Both the position numbers and the translations under genes were made by a program. From Cymbidium sinense (Eukaryota > Streptophyta > Magnoliopsida > Asparagales > Orchidaceae), in contig CM038222.1 of assembly GCA_021442155.1 (NCBI GenBank), positions 17,143,908 to 17,207,907 of the forward strand: DNA of 64,000 nt, in the 5' to 3' direction. This document shows positions 13,287 to 24,508 of the stretch, one piece after another (position 1 is the first letter of the stretch; the number at the start of each line of letters is the position of its first letter). The notes under the pieces are model-generated. The model was not told the DNA's origin. It was given only the letters and a program-made list of their open reading frames with translations, and did no database searches.

Positions 13287-13756
13287 ATAATGGTAAACCT
13301 TGATGGCAGAACATGGTCAACTTCAGTCTAGATGTCATGATGGAGGTGAAGGGGGTGGTGCTCGTAGTGGTGGTGGGGGATCTGGAGGTGTTATTGGATA
13401 TGGGGGTGGTAGTCAGAGCAGTGGTGGTTATGGAGGCTAGAGGAGTGATGAAGGTAACAACCGTGGTGGTCATGGATGGATAGATTTGGGATATGATGGC
13501 GGATCCCGCTGCTCAAGAGGCGGTGGTGGTTCTGATGGAATTGGAGAAACTAAAGATCAGCCGATCCGATCTGTTGCATATGGAACTGTCTTTACAGTAG
13601 AGATAATTCTAGCTATCTAGGGTTTTTGATTTTCTCTAAGCATGCTCATTTTTTATCTATGTCGTCGCTTATGTCTTAGAAAACTTGGAGCGCTACTTGG
13701 TTGGGGAAATCAAAAAGAAGTAATGTTGAATATAAATTTGTTCTCTATTAAAAAAA
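13287..13756 (+). pseudogene. GRP retrocopy 4
   Basis: Like the other copies, this fragment starts at AATAATGG and ends in an A-run at 13750-13756. The RRM-end stretch (AACCTTGATGGCAGAACATGG) is shortened. The glycine-rich part (GGATCTGGAGGTGTTATTGG, GTGGTGGTTATGGAGGCTAG) contains an in-frame TAG. GGATATGATGGCGGATCCCG and TGCTCAAGAGGCGG remain recognisable. Immediately downstream is telomere-like repeat, then the GC-rich tract at 13970. Confidence 0.75.
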
Positions 13757-13969
13757 CCTTAAACCCTAAACTAAAACCTAAACCCTAAACCTAAAACCTA
13801 ATCACTAAACCCTACCTAAAACATAAACCAAACCCTAAATACTAAACCCTAAAGCCTAAAACTAAACCTTAAACCTAAACCCACCCTAAACTAAAACCTA
13901 AACCATAAACCCTAAACCCTAAAACCTAAACACTAAACCCTAAAAACCCTAAACCCTAAACCTAACCTA
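13757..13969 (+). repeat. CCCTAAA-rich block after GRP copy 4
   Basis: This is near-canonical CCCTAAA and CCTAAAACC sequence following the A-tail of GRP copy 4. It grades into CCCTGGG variants at its right end. No gene is present. Confidence 0.85.
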
Positions 13970-15040
13970 AACCTGGGCCCTGGGCCAACCCAGACAGGCT
14001 CTGGGTTTTTAAACTCAAACCTGGGCTATACCAGTGATAATAAATAACATACTGACCATACACTTGACCCTGAGGCTGGGTCACTAGGCCCCAAGGCCCT
14101 GGGCCTAGGCCTGTGCCTGGGCCTGAGGCCCTGGGCCTGAGCTACCTTGTTCCTGGGCCTGGACCCTGTGCCTAGGCCTGGGCCTGAGCTACTAAACTGG
14201 GCCCTAGGCTGGGCCTAAAGGCTAGGCCCACCTGGGCTCTGAAAGATCTTGGGCCTGACCTGCACTGGGCCTAGTGTGAGGCCTAGTCTGAGTGTGAGGC
14301 CCTGGGCCCTGGGCTGAGGCCTGGGCCCTGAGCAGGCTTGGGCCCTAGGCCTGGGCCCTGGGCTGGGCTGGGCCCTGGGCCTAAAGGCCTAAGGCCTGGG
14401 CTCTGAGTCACTGGGCCCTGGGCCAAAGTCTGAGTGTGAGCCTGGGCCCTGAGCTGGGGCCAGGCCTAGGCTGGCTTACCAGGCCAGGCCTGGGCCCTGG
14501 GCAGGCCTGAGCCCTGAGCCTGCTGGCCCTGGCCTGGGCCTAGGCCCTGAGCCTGGCCCAAAGGCTTGAGGGACCTGGGCTAGGCCCTGGGCTGAGCCCC
14601 AGGCCTGGGACTTGGGCTCTTATACATGACTAGGCCCTAGGCCCTGGGCCTGAAGCATGCCTGTGCTGGGCCTAGGCATGAGCCTAAGGCCCTGGGCCCT
14701 AGGCCTGGGCCTGGGCTGGGCCTGGGCCTGACCCTGGGCTGGCTGGGCCCTAAGGCCCTGACCCAGGCCCTTGGGCTGGCCACTTGGCTGGGCCTGGGGC
14801 AGGCCTGGGGCCTGGGCCTCCAAACCTGGGCTCTGAGCTAGGCCCAGGCATGGGCCTAAACTAAATAAATCTGAGCCCACTGACCTGTAAACTAGGCCCT
14901 GGGCCTTCCTAAATCTTAGCCCACTAAACCTAAACTGGGCCTAAACCAAACCTAAAAAACCCTAAATCCTCCCACCTTAAACTAAACTAAACCACAGTAA
15001 ACTAAACTTAAACCTATACTGAAACCAATAAACCCAAAAA
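13970..15040 (+). repeat. GC-rich telomere-variant tract (CCCTGGG, CCCTGAG, CCCTAGG)
   Basis: From about 13970 to 14940 the repeat switches to CCCTGGG, CCCTGAG, CCCTAGG and GGCCTGGG words, then returns to CCTAAACC by 14990. The invariant T and the CCC run keep the heptamer pattern, while the AAA run is read as GGG, GAG or AGG. Either this is a real variant array or a base-calling artefact of telomeric DNA. The antisense 86-codon ORF here (Pro/Gly/Gln/Ala-rich) is a product of the repeat, not a gene. Confidence 0.7.
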
Positions 15041-15210
15041 TAGCTATTGCCCAAGCCCTTGTCCTCGTGCACTAGCAATTTCCCTTTCCCCCTCTCATTT
15101 TTAGCTTTTGGACACTACTTACCTGCTAATTTGCATGATTCTCATTGTATTCTTTCTTGCATTGAAGAATGCTGGGCTATTTTTTGTCTTCATTGGAGTG
15201 ACGCCGCAGC

Positions 15211-16345
15211 ATGGCATCTTCCCTGATGATTCCTTGTGGAAACTTGAAGGATCCAATTGATCCTACTAGGGCATCAACTAACTTAGCTTCGACTGCTTCA
15301 AAATCATTCAAAGCCATTCCAGTTTGGATTTCTCTCCCCAATATGCAAATTTATTTCATTAACCATCAATTTCTTTTTACTGTGGGTTCTTTATTTGGTC
15401 ATCCATTGCAAATTGATCAGACAACAACTATGAAATCTCATCCTTCAGTAGCTAGAATCCTTGTTTAATTATACATTAACAAGAAAAACCCCAAAGAAAT
15501 CTGGTTGGGATATGAAAATTATGATTTTATATAAAGAATAGAATTTTAAAATTTCCCTATCTTTTGTTCTCATTATAAAATCCATGATAATTTTGAATGT
15601 TTCATTCTTCATCCCCCCAAAAAAAAAAAAAAATCCCTATTAAGGAAACTTTTTATTTGTAACTCTAGCGATCACTATTAAATATCAAAAGCTACTTCAC
15701 AAAAGAATTTTTTTAATGTTCCTAATAAGGCTATTTTACCTCTTACTTCTTACATTGCAATTCAAGGCTTCCAATGTGAATAATAATATTATTTCTAAAC
15801 TTTTGGATGATGATTCTATTTCCTCTGATTCAATCCCTATATCCTTGCTACTTTTTATTAATAAAAATGAAGCTTTGATTGAGAATATAAATGAGGATAT
15901 TAATGTTATGCATTATTCAAATTCAATGAAGAATATGGCTTCAATACCTCATGATAATCAGGTTGAAAAATCCAATTCTAGTTTCTAGATTTAGGATGAT
16001 TTAAATTCTCATAAAGATTTGGCTTTGTCTAATATTTTGGATCATGAAGGAAAAGGGCTTTGTATTCACACTTTCCTCAAAATAAATATGTTTCTGCTCC
16101 TTCTCTTGCTATTCCTGATGCTTATTTGGCTTTAATAAATTCTAATGTCTTGGAAGGAGGAGAACTCATTTCTAATCAAGAGATTTCTGCTAAATCTGTG
16201 ACTAATGTTGCTATATCCTCCTCAGATGATGATTAGAAGGAAAAAGAAAATGGTTTCCAAATGTATCATGCTAAAAAAGAAAAAAAATGTTAAAAATTTC
16301 CCTATCTATTTGCCAAGAAACACTAGATCAGCTACATCCCCCCTC
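15211..16345 (+). pseudogene. LINE copy A ORF1 remnant (DUF4283/zinc-knuckle protein, internal deletion)
   Basis: The first open piece (15211-15468, 85 codons) starts at an ATG and joins the N-terminus (TASKSFKA) directly to IPVWISLPNMQIYFINHQ. In copies B and D about 100 residues of the DUF4283 domain lie between these points, so its core has been deleted. After a stop comes NKKNPKEIWLGYENYD, then a degenerate zinc knuckle (CSHYKIHDNFECF, about 15567-15605, second Cys replaced by Tyr). The acidic C-terminal region at 15716-16340 has several stops and frameshifts. In this family ORF1 is the nucleic-acid-binding chaperone-like protein. Confidence 0.72.
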
Positions 16346-16357
16346 TCCTCTCTTCGT

Positions 16358-19300
16358 AACTGTATTATAAATCTTTATCGTATACATAATATTTCTTTAC
16401 TTATTTTTTCTGGAGCCTCTTATTTATGCTAACAAAACTAACCACGTTGCTAGAATGATCAATTTCAATAAATTTTTCTCTAATGTCAATAATAAATTGG
16501 ATGCTTTTGGAATAACTTTGTAGAGGTTTCAATTCTTAATGATTTTTAACAAGTAGTCAATGCTCAAATCTCTTATGGTGATTATTGTGTTTTGGGCATA
16601 GATTTGGAAGAAATCTTCTTTGGGAAAATTTGAGGAATTTTGCTACCTCTATCAATAAACCTTGGTTTGTTGGTTGTGATTTCAACACTATTTATTCACT
16701 TCTAAATGAAGTGGTGGTTTCTCTCCTAAGATTCATTCCATGGAAGAATTTTCTAATATGATACATGATTGTAATTTGATTGATATTAGTTTTAAAGGTT
16801 CTAATTATACTTGGAAAAACTCTAGACTTTGACAAAGGCTAGATTGGATTCTTTTTATACTCATTAGATTACTCAATGGCATATTACTTATGTCGATCAT
16901 TTAAGCAGAACCATGTCTAATCATGCCCCTCTTTTGGTTTCTATTAAACATAATTCTAATAGATTAAAAAATTTCTCTCCTTTTAGATTTCAGAACATAT
17001 GGATTCAACATATTGATTTTTTTTAATGTTGTGGCCAACAATTGGAAAGTTCTTTTACATCTTAATAATTTGATTATGGGGATGAATAGACTTTGGTTTA
17101 AGCTTAAAAGCCTCAAGTAAAATTTGGGTTGGTGGAACAAACATTATTTTAATAACCACTTCTCTAATATAAAAGATATGGAAAAAATGGTTTGTGATCT
17201 TGAGGTCTCTATTATGTCTGATTATTCTAAAATTAAAGACTTGATTGAAGCGAAAGATAAACTTGTTAATTTTCAAAATATGGAAGAGACTTATTGGCGT
17301 CAAAAAGTTGATAGTAAACAAATTGCGGATGGTGACAGGAATACTAGGTATTTTCATGCTTTAGTTAATAAAAAGAGAGCTTTAAATAATATTCAAAAAA
17401 TTAAAGATGGTAATGGAGAATAATGATATTAAGGATTCGGTTATTAAATACTTTAGAAATATGCTTAAAAAGAGTTACTCTTATGAAACAATTTCTAAAT
17501 TGCACTTGATTCCTTCTATTATTACCAATGATGACAATTATTTGCTTACTATTATTCCTAATGAAGATGAAATTTTTAAAGTTCTTAATAGCATGAGCAT
17601 AGATTCTGTTACTGGTATGGAGGGTTTCCCTACTCAATTTTTCAAAATTGTTGGTTTATTATTAAAAATAATTTGATTGAGGTTGTGGTTGATTTTTAAT
17701 GGTAATTTTGTTCCTAGATTTCTTTTAGCACTTCTATTATTCTTATACCTAAGAATGATAATCCAGACTATTACAGTGATTTTAGACCTATTAGTCTTTA
17801 CACCTTCAATAAGTTGATTTCCAAAATTCTTGCCAACAGGTTAGTCCTTTACTTGATAAGATTATCTCTTTCAACCAAACTGGTTTTGTCAGAGGTAGAT
17901 CTATTTCTGATAACATTTTACTTGCCCAAGAATTAATTCATGAATTAGATGCTAAGACTAGAAGTGGAAACATTCTTTTCAAATTGGATATTACCAAAGC
18001 TTTTGATAATATCTCTTTGGATTTCATTTTCCATATTTTGAATTTATTTGGGTTTTGTGATAAATTTACTTTTCTTATTAATAATTATATTAATAATGTC
18101 TGGTTTTTTATTTTGCTTAATGGGGAACATTTGGACTTCTTTCCTTCTACCCATGGCTTAAGACAAGGGGGTGCTTTATCTCTTACTTTATTTATTATTG
18201 CTGTTGAGTACTTATCTAGGATCATCAATGAGTTATTTTTATACAATCCTAGTATGTACTACAAAACTCTTGGTTGTCTTTCTATTTCCCACTTAAGTTT
18301 TGTAGATGATTTCATTATTTTTTACAATTCTTCTATTCAACATATCATGAACCTGAAGATTTTTTTAAATAAATTTGGTAGAGAAAGTGGTCTTTCTATC
18401 AATTATAACCAAAGCTATTTTATTATTTCTTCAAGTATCTATAATAATAAAATCAATAAAATCTGGCATATCACAAATTTTAAACATCAACACTTACCTC
18501 TTAAGTACTTGCGCGCTCCTCTATTTAAAGTTCCAAAATGATCTCATCCTTTTTATGAGTTAATTCAAAAAAAAATAAAATTTTTTGTTTGGGAATTCCA
18601 TTTACTTTCCTTTGGTGGCGGCTCACTATTCTCAAAAGCACTCTCAATTTTATGCCCTTTTATTTGATTCAAACTATTATTCCCACTAATTCTACTCTTA
18701 TCGAATTGATCTTGCTTAATAAATTTTTTGGGATCTAATAATTCTATTAAAAGAATGCATTGGACATCTTGGCATAAATGTTGTGGTCCTTTGGGTGAAG
18801 GTGGTCTTGGTTGCAAACTTATTCATGTAGCTATGACTTCCTTCTCTCATATGCTCTAGTGGAATTTTAGAAAGAATGATAGCCTTTGGGCTAATTTTAT
18901 GATGGAAAAATATTCCCAAGGTAAACACCCTCTTATCTGTGCTTATAAAGTTGGTGACTCTCTGATTTGGAAAAGGCTTTGCTCCATTAAATGGGTTTTT
19001 GAATCCTTAATATCTTGGGGTGACCCTCTTATCTATGCTTAATATCTTCTTTCTTTTGGCAATACAATTGGATTGGCAATGGCTCTATTGACTCCCTTTT
19101 ATCTATACACTCTACTATTGCTATCAAAGTTAACTCTTTTTGGCTTAATAATAATTGGAATGAAAATAAACATGAGAACTACATTCTTATTTCTATTTTT
19201 GACAAGTTCTACAACATCGCTATCTTTTCTAATAAACCTGATCAAATTCTTTTCAAGCTCTCTTACAATGGCGATTTCATTCTTAAAGAGGTTTGGAATT

Positions 19301-19732
19301 TTATTAGAAATAAACAAAATGCCTCTCATGTTTTCATTAAACTTTGGAACAATATCATTCCCATTTCTTATTCTATTTTAGCTTGGAGGATTTTGAATAA
19401 CTTCATTCCTGTAGATTCCTTGCTCTGGCTTAAAGGGTTTTATTTACCTTCCAAGTGTTATTGTTGCTTTCATATTGAAAATGTTAATCATGTTTTTGTC
19501 AATGGTGCTATTGGTTCCAAACTTTGGATATGGTATGATGATTTATTTAACACTAACTATTTTCAGGGCTCTCTTTCATTATATCAACTTCTTGAAGTTT
19601 GTTTCCATAAAAATGTGAAAGGTCATATTAAAGTTTTAATTGCTATTACCCTTATTTGGTTCATTTGGATGGATAGAAATGATGCTAAATATCGAGGCAT
19701 CCCTATGAACCATAGAAGGATGTTCTTAGAAC
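16358..19732 (+). pseudogene. LINE copy A ORF2 remnant (endonuclease, RT, zf-RVT; no RNase H)
   Basis: The N-terminus of the endonuclease, including the start codon and the WNVxGIG motif, is deleted. LEPLIYANKTNHVARM (catalytic Glu context) remains, as do a degenerate CDFNTI (GDFNTI elsewhere) and SNHAPLL, where the family has SDH. A linker with QIADGDRNTRYFHA leads into the RT: NQTGFVRGRSISDNILLAQ, FKLDITKAFDNIS (motif A), GLRQGGALSLTLFIIAVEYL and SFVDDFIIF at about 18295-18325 (motif C). The region 17984-18541 is open for 185 codons. The zf-RVT segment has GFYLPSKCYCCFHIENVNHV at about 19438-19500. Many frameshifts and stops. The sequence ends before RNase H. Confidence 0.82.
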
Positions 19733-20150
19733 CCTAAACCTAAACCTAAACCCTAAACACTAAAAATACAAAACCCTAAACACTAAAACCTACCCCAAAC
19801 CAAAACCTAAAAACATTAAACCTAAAAATAAAAATAAAACATAAACTTAAAAATTAAATAAAATAAAATAAACTAAACTAAATAAACTACAAAAATAAAC
19901 TAAACAAAATCCTAAACTAAAATAAATAAACCAAATAAATATTAATAATAAACCTAAAAAAATAAAATAAAAAGTAAATAAAATATATTAAATAAACTAA
20001 ATATTTAAACTGGTTTGCTAAATTTAAATAAAATAATAACTAATTTAAAGCACTAAACATACCACTAAAACTTGCACCTAATCACTGAAGCACCCTGAAC
20101 CAAATCCTAAACCCTAAAATCATAAATCTGGTCTTAGGCAGTGAGTAGCC
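19733..20150 (+). repeat. Telomere-like satellite after LINE A
   Basis: CCCTAAA repeats start directly at the LINE break. They grade into A-rich variants and then a boundary motif (TTTAAACTGGTTTGCTAAATTT) at about 20005-20028. CACTAAACC variants follow. No gene is present. Confidence 0.83.
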
Positions 20151-20640
20151 TAAACCCTGAGCCATGACCTGAACCCCTGACCCTGACACTGAGCCCTAGG
20201 CCTGGTCACAGGCTCTAAACACTGACCCCAGACTGGCTGGCCCTACAGGCCTGGGCCCAGGCCACTGAGCCACTGACTGGGCCCAGGCCAGGCCCTGAGT
20301 CACTGGCCCTTGCCTGAGTGCTAAGGCCACTGAGCCACTGAGCCCAGGCCACTGAGCCCTGAAGCCCGGCCCAGGCACTGAGTCAGGCCACAAAGGCCTG
20401 GGCACAAGGCCCAGACCAGCCACAGGCCCAGGCCTGAGCCCTAGATGGGCCTGGGCTGGAGCCATGGGCCCTTAGCCAGGCCCTGAGACTGGGCCCTGGG
20501 CTGCAGGCCACCAGGCTAGGCCATGAGGCCCTGGGCCCGGCCATGAGTCCCACTGGGCCCCAGGCCCTGGGCCTGAGCCAGTAAGGCTCCAGGCCATGGC
20601 CCTGGGCACCCAGAGCCTGAGTAAACTAGATGAGCCTATA
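20151..20640 (+). repeat. GC-rich telomere-variant tract 2
   Basis: The tract consists of CCCTGAG, CCACTGAG, CCCAGGCC and CCTGGGCC words. It is flanked by ordinary CCCTAAA/CCTAAACC sequence on both sides. The antisense 89-codon ORF (20196-20465) is a by-product of the repeat. As with the 13970 tract, it may be a real variant array or a base-calling artefact. Confidence 0.7.
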
Positions 20641-21586
20641 AATGATAAAATGAGCTGGCTAGATAAAGATAAAGGCCTAAACTAAAGGCTAAACCTGAAG
20701 CAAACTACTTAAACCTAAAAAGACAAAGATAAGATAAAATAAACTAAATTAAGATAAGATAAATATTTTAAACTAAATTGAAAATAAAATAAACTAAATA
20801 ATAAATAAAATAAAACTAAACCTAAAATAAGCGTTAATTAAACCTAATAAAATAAATAAAAGATAAACACTAAACCTAAATAAACTTAAAATAAATAAAA
20901 TTAAACTTAAACTTAAACTAAAAAAACCTAAACTAAAAACAAAATAAAAATAAACCTAAAATGAACTAAAATAAATAAAGCCTAAACTAAACCTAAACTA
21001 AATAAATAAATAAACTAATAATAAACTTAAACCTAAACAAAAAAATAAAACCTAAAATAAACCTAAAATAAAACCTAAAACCTAAACAAAAATATAATGA
21101 AAACTAAACTAAACCTATATAAAAATAAAACCTAAGCATAAAAAAAATAAAATAAAAAATAAACTAAACACAATAATAAACCTAAACCTTAAAAATAAAA
21201 TAAAGTAAATAACCTAAAATCAAATAAATAAACCTTAAATAAATAAACTAAAAATAAAAATGAGCATACATAAAAATAAAAAATAAAATAAATAAAAAAA
21301 ATAAGCTAAATAAACCTAAACCTACTCATTTACCTAATTTTTAAAAAAATTAAAAAATAAATAAATAAATAAAACCCTAAATCCAAACCCCCTAAAAACC
21401 CACCCTAAACCACAAACCCAACCCTAAACCCAAACTCTACCCTCTTTAAAACTAAACCCTAAACCACAAACCTAAACCTACTAACAAAAACCTCCACACC
21501 TAAACCCTAAACCACAAAAGCCTAAACATTAAACCCTAAACCCTAAACCTGAAACCCTAACCCTAAACCCTAAACCCTAACCCCAC
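20641..21586 (+). repeat. A-rich satellite with GATAAA variants, then CCCTAAA
   Basis: Positions 20640-20770 are rich in AGATAAA and GATAAA words, that is, A-rich variants in which some A reads as G. The sequence then becomes typical A-rich repeat with a boundary motif (CCTACTCATTTACCTAATTT) at about 21321-21340, followed by CCCTAAA to 21580. No gene is present. Confidence 0.83.
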
Positions 21587-22001
21587 TGGAGGTGCTGGTA
21601 GATATGATGGTGGATATGGAGGTGGTGGTTATGGTGATAGCATCTGGAGGTGGGGGATCTGATGTTGTTGATGGATTTGGAGGTGCTGGTGGATATGGAG
21701 GTGGTGGTTATGGAGGTGGGAGGAGTGACGGAGGTTACAACCGTGGTGGTGGTAGAGGGATAAATCATGGATATGATGGGGGATCCCATTACTCAAAAGA
21801 GGGGTTAGATGAGCGAGAAAGCGAAGAAAATGACGATCGATTTATGGAACTTAAGAGATGGTTCTAGTTATTTATGGTTTTTGATTTGCTCAATGCGTGC
21901 TCATTTTTTATCTATGTTATAAACATGTATCTGAAAAACTTGGTCCTACTTATGGTTGATGAATTCAAAAATGTTGAATAATGGTTTGTTCTTTAAAAAA
22001 A
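21587..22001 (+). pseudogene. GRP retrocopy 5, truncated further, with a longer glycine-rich stretch
   Basis: Unlike the other copies, this one starts inside the glycine-rich tail (GGAGGTGCTGGTAGATATG) and lacks the RRM-end sequence. The GGAGGTGCTGGT...GGAGGTGGTGGTTATGG block appears twice, so the tail is partly duplicated. From about 21650 the frame SGGGGSDVV, GGAGGYGGGGYGGGRSDGGY, NRGGGRGINHGYDGGSHYS stays open to 21867, the best-preserved Gly-rich tail of the set. The frame is shifted near the original stop. The 3' UTR is shortened and ends in an A-run at 21995-22001. There is no start codon context or RRM, so I do not regard it as a functional gene. Confidence 0.72.
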
Positions 22002-24077
22002 CCTTAAACCCTAAACCATACCTTAAATAAAACCTACAAACTCCAGCCAAAAAGCCACAAAACCTTTAAACCCTAGGCCTAGGCCCTGATCCTAGGCCCA
22101 AGGGGTTAAGGCCACTGAGCCATGGGCCACTGAGCCCAGGCCCTGAGGCCAGCACAGGCCTGGGCCACTGAGCCACTGGGGCTGGGCTGAGCCCGGGGAA
22201 TGTGGGCCCTGGAGTCCTGGGCCCCAGGGCCCTGGGCCATGAGGCCCTAGGACTAAACCTAAACTAAATCTTAAAACCCTAAACCCTAAACCTAAACTAA
22301 AACTAAACCCTAAAACCTTAAACCCTAAACTAAACCTAAACTAAACTAAACCATAAATCCTAAAACTCAACCTAAACACTAAATCCTAAACCTAAACTTA
22401 AAACACTAAACTATAAACCTAACCCTAAACCCCCAACCCTAAACCCAAAGTAAACCCTAAACCCTAAACTAACCCTAAACTCTAAAGCTAAACATAAACC
22501 CCAAATCCTAAAACCTAAAAAATATAAACCTAAACTAAACAAACCTAAAATAAACAATAAGAAAACCTAAGCCTAAATAAAATTAGAAAATAAAATAAAA
22601 TAAATACCTAAACTTGAACCTAAAAATAAAAAATAAAATTAAAATAAAATAAAATAAATAAAATACTAAACTAAACTAAAAAATAAAATAAACATAAAAA
22701 TAAAAATAAAAAATAAACCTAAAATAAAATAAAATACATAAAATAAAATAAAATAAAATTAAATAAAATATAAACCTAAAATAAATAAAAAATAAAACCT
22801 AAACCCTAAACTAAAAAGAAACTTAAAGCTAAAATAAAAATAAAATAAACAAAATAAAATAAACCCAAACTAAAAATAAACTAAACTAAAATAAATAAAA
22901 CCTAAACCTAAACCCAAAATAAACTAAACTTAAACCTAAACCTAAATTAAATAAAATAAAATAAATGAAAAATAAACTTAACATAAACCTAAACCTAAAC
23001 TAAAAAATAAAACTTAAAAATAAACCTAAAATAAAAAAAAATTGAACCTAAACCTAAAAAAATAAAATAAAAAAAACTAAAATAAATAAACCTAAAATAA
23101 ATAAATATAAAATAATAAATAAACTAAATAAAAATAAAATAAACTAAATAAAAATAAATTATAAAATAAAATAAAATAAATAAAAAATAAACTAAATAAA
23201 CCTAAACCTATCAGCTTACTTAATTTAAGAAAAAATAAATAAAGTAGAAAACCATAAACCCTGAACCGTAAACCCTAAAAAAAAAATACTCTAAACCCTA
23301 AACCTAAACCCTAAACCCTAAACCTAAACCCTAAATCTAAATTAAACATACAATCCTAAACCTCAACACTAAACTCAACCTAAACCCTAAACCTAAACTA
23401 TAAAAATCAGAAAACTTTAAACCTAAACCCTAACCCTAAACCCTAAACCCTAAATGTTAAACTAACCTAAACACTAAACTAAATCCTAAACTAACCCTAA
23501 ACCCTAAACCCCTAAACTTAAACCTAAACCTAAACTAACTAACCTTAAACTTTAAACTAAACTAAACTAAACTAAACTATAAACCTTAAATTTTAAAATT
23601 AAACCTTAAACCTTAAACTCTAAACTTAAAACTCTAATCTAAACTTAAACCTAAATGTTAAACCTTAAAACTAAACTTTAAAACCCTAAACTTAAATCCT
23701 AAACCTAAACCTTAAACTAAACTTTAAAACTCTAAAGAAAACTAAACCCTAAAACCTTAAAACTAAAATCCTAAAACCCTAAATTTTAAATCAAAACCTA
23801 AACTAATTATAAACTGTTAACCCCTAAACCCTACACTAAAAGCTAAACACTAAACCTACCTAAACCCTAAACCTAAACCCTAACTAAACTAAACCTTAAA
23901 ACCTTAAAACTAAAACCTTAAACCTAAAACCTAAATCAAAACCCAAAACTCTAAACCTAAACCCTAGTCCCTAAACCCTAACCTAAACCTAAAACCCTAA
24001 ACCTAAGCCTAAAGCTAAAGTAACTAAATAAATATAAACCTAAACCCTACTAATAAATTTAAACATACCTAAATCCT
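22002..24077 (+). repeat. Telomere-like satellite with a GC-rich patch
   Basis: Positions 22070-22258 are CCCTAGG, CCACTGAG and CCCTGGG variants. From 22259 the repeat is ordinary CCCTAAA, then A-rich from about 22520 to 23200. A boundary motif (CCTATCAGCTTACTTAATTTAA) is at about 23206-23227, and variable CCCTAAA and TTAAACC sequence follows to 24000. The GRP left flank AAAGTAACTAAATAAATATA is at about 24016. No gene is seen. Confidence 0.83.
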
Positions 24078-24508
24078 AAGTAGAACCTTGATGGAAGAAA
24101 CATCTCCAACCATGCGCCTAGTCCGCCATGGAGGCAAAGGCAAGGATTATCAGGGTGATGGGGGACTGAGGTGCTTGGATATGGAGGCTAATAGGGATGA
24201 AAGAGGTTACAGCAGTGGTGGTGGAAAGAGATCGTGGATATGATGGCAGGTCCCGCTACTTGAGAGGTGGGCATGGTTATGATAGGAACTAGAGAATCTG
24301 AAGAATGACCTATCCAATATGTTGCTTATTAAAATGTCTCTTTATAGTAGAGATAATTCTAGTTATCTAATATTTTTGATTTGTTCTATGCATTCTCATT
24401 TTTTATATATGTCATCGCTTGTAGCTTAAAAAACTTGGTGTGCTACTAGATTGATGAAATCAAAAAGAAGAAATGTTGAATCTAAATTTCTTCACTATTA
24501 AAAAAAAT
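24078..24508 (+). pseudogene. GRP retrocopy 6, with internal deletion
   Basis: The fragment begins AAGTAGAACCTTGATGGAAG, with the TAG stop at the same codon as several other copies. It keeps ATCTCCAACCATGCGCC (RRM end), loses part of the glycine-rich section, and keeps GAGATCGTGGATATGATGGC and ACTTGAGAGGTGGGC. The 3' UTR is well preserved (AGTAGAGATAATTCTAGTTA, GATGAAATCAAAAAGAAG) and ends in an A-run at about 24500-24508. Confidence 0.75.

Larger units (their letters stand above)
15041..19732 (+). mobile_element. LINE (L1-type non-LTR retrotransposon) copy A, 3'-truncated and deleted
   Basis: A plant L1-type element of a subfamily diverged from copies B-D. It contains, in order, a 5' UTR-like leader (15041-15210), an ORF1 remnant (15211-16345), a partial endonuclease (16358-17000), a linker (17100-17400), a broken RT (17400-18540) and a zf-RVT region (19380-19732). 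It stops abruptly at GAAGGATGTTCTTAGAA and runs straight into CCCTAAA repeats, so RNase H, 3' UTR and A-tail are absent. Losing the 3' end is the opposite of normal LINE truncation and suggests later recombination. Confidence 0.85.

Noticed and set aside
14620..14880. Antisense 86-codon Pro/Gly/Gln/Ala-rich ORF in the GC-rich tract
   Set aside because: It is a direct reading of GGCCCAGG-type repeats. It has no domain, and equivalent ORFs appear wherever the GC-rich repeat occurs (20196-20465, 59116-59343, 59622-59831).
17984..18541. An intact reverse transcriptase gene
   Set aside because: The 185-codon open stretch covers only the core RT motifs of LINE A. Frameshifts and stops lie on both sides and the rest of ORF2 is damaged.
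19690..19760. New telomere formed on a chromosome break within LINE A
   Set aside because: On this side a healed end would read TTTAGGG on the + strand; the sequence reads CCCTAAA.
21592..21867. Possible expressed small glycine-rich protein
   Set aside because: The frame is open, but it lacks the RRM, any signal peptide and a plausible promoter, and lies in satellite as one of twelve decayed copies.
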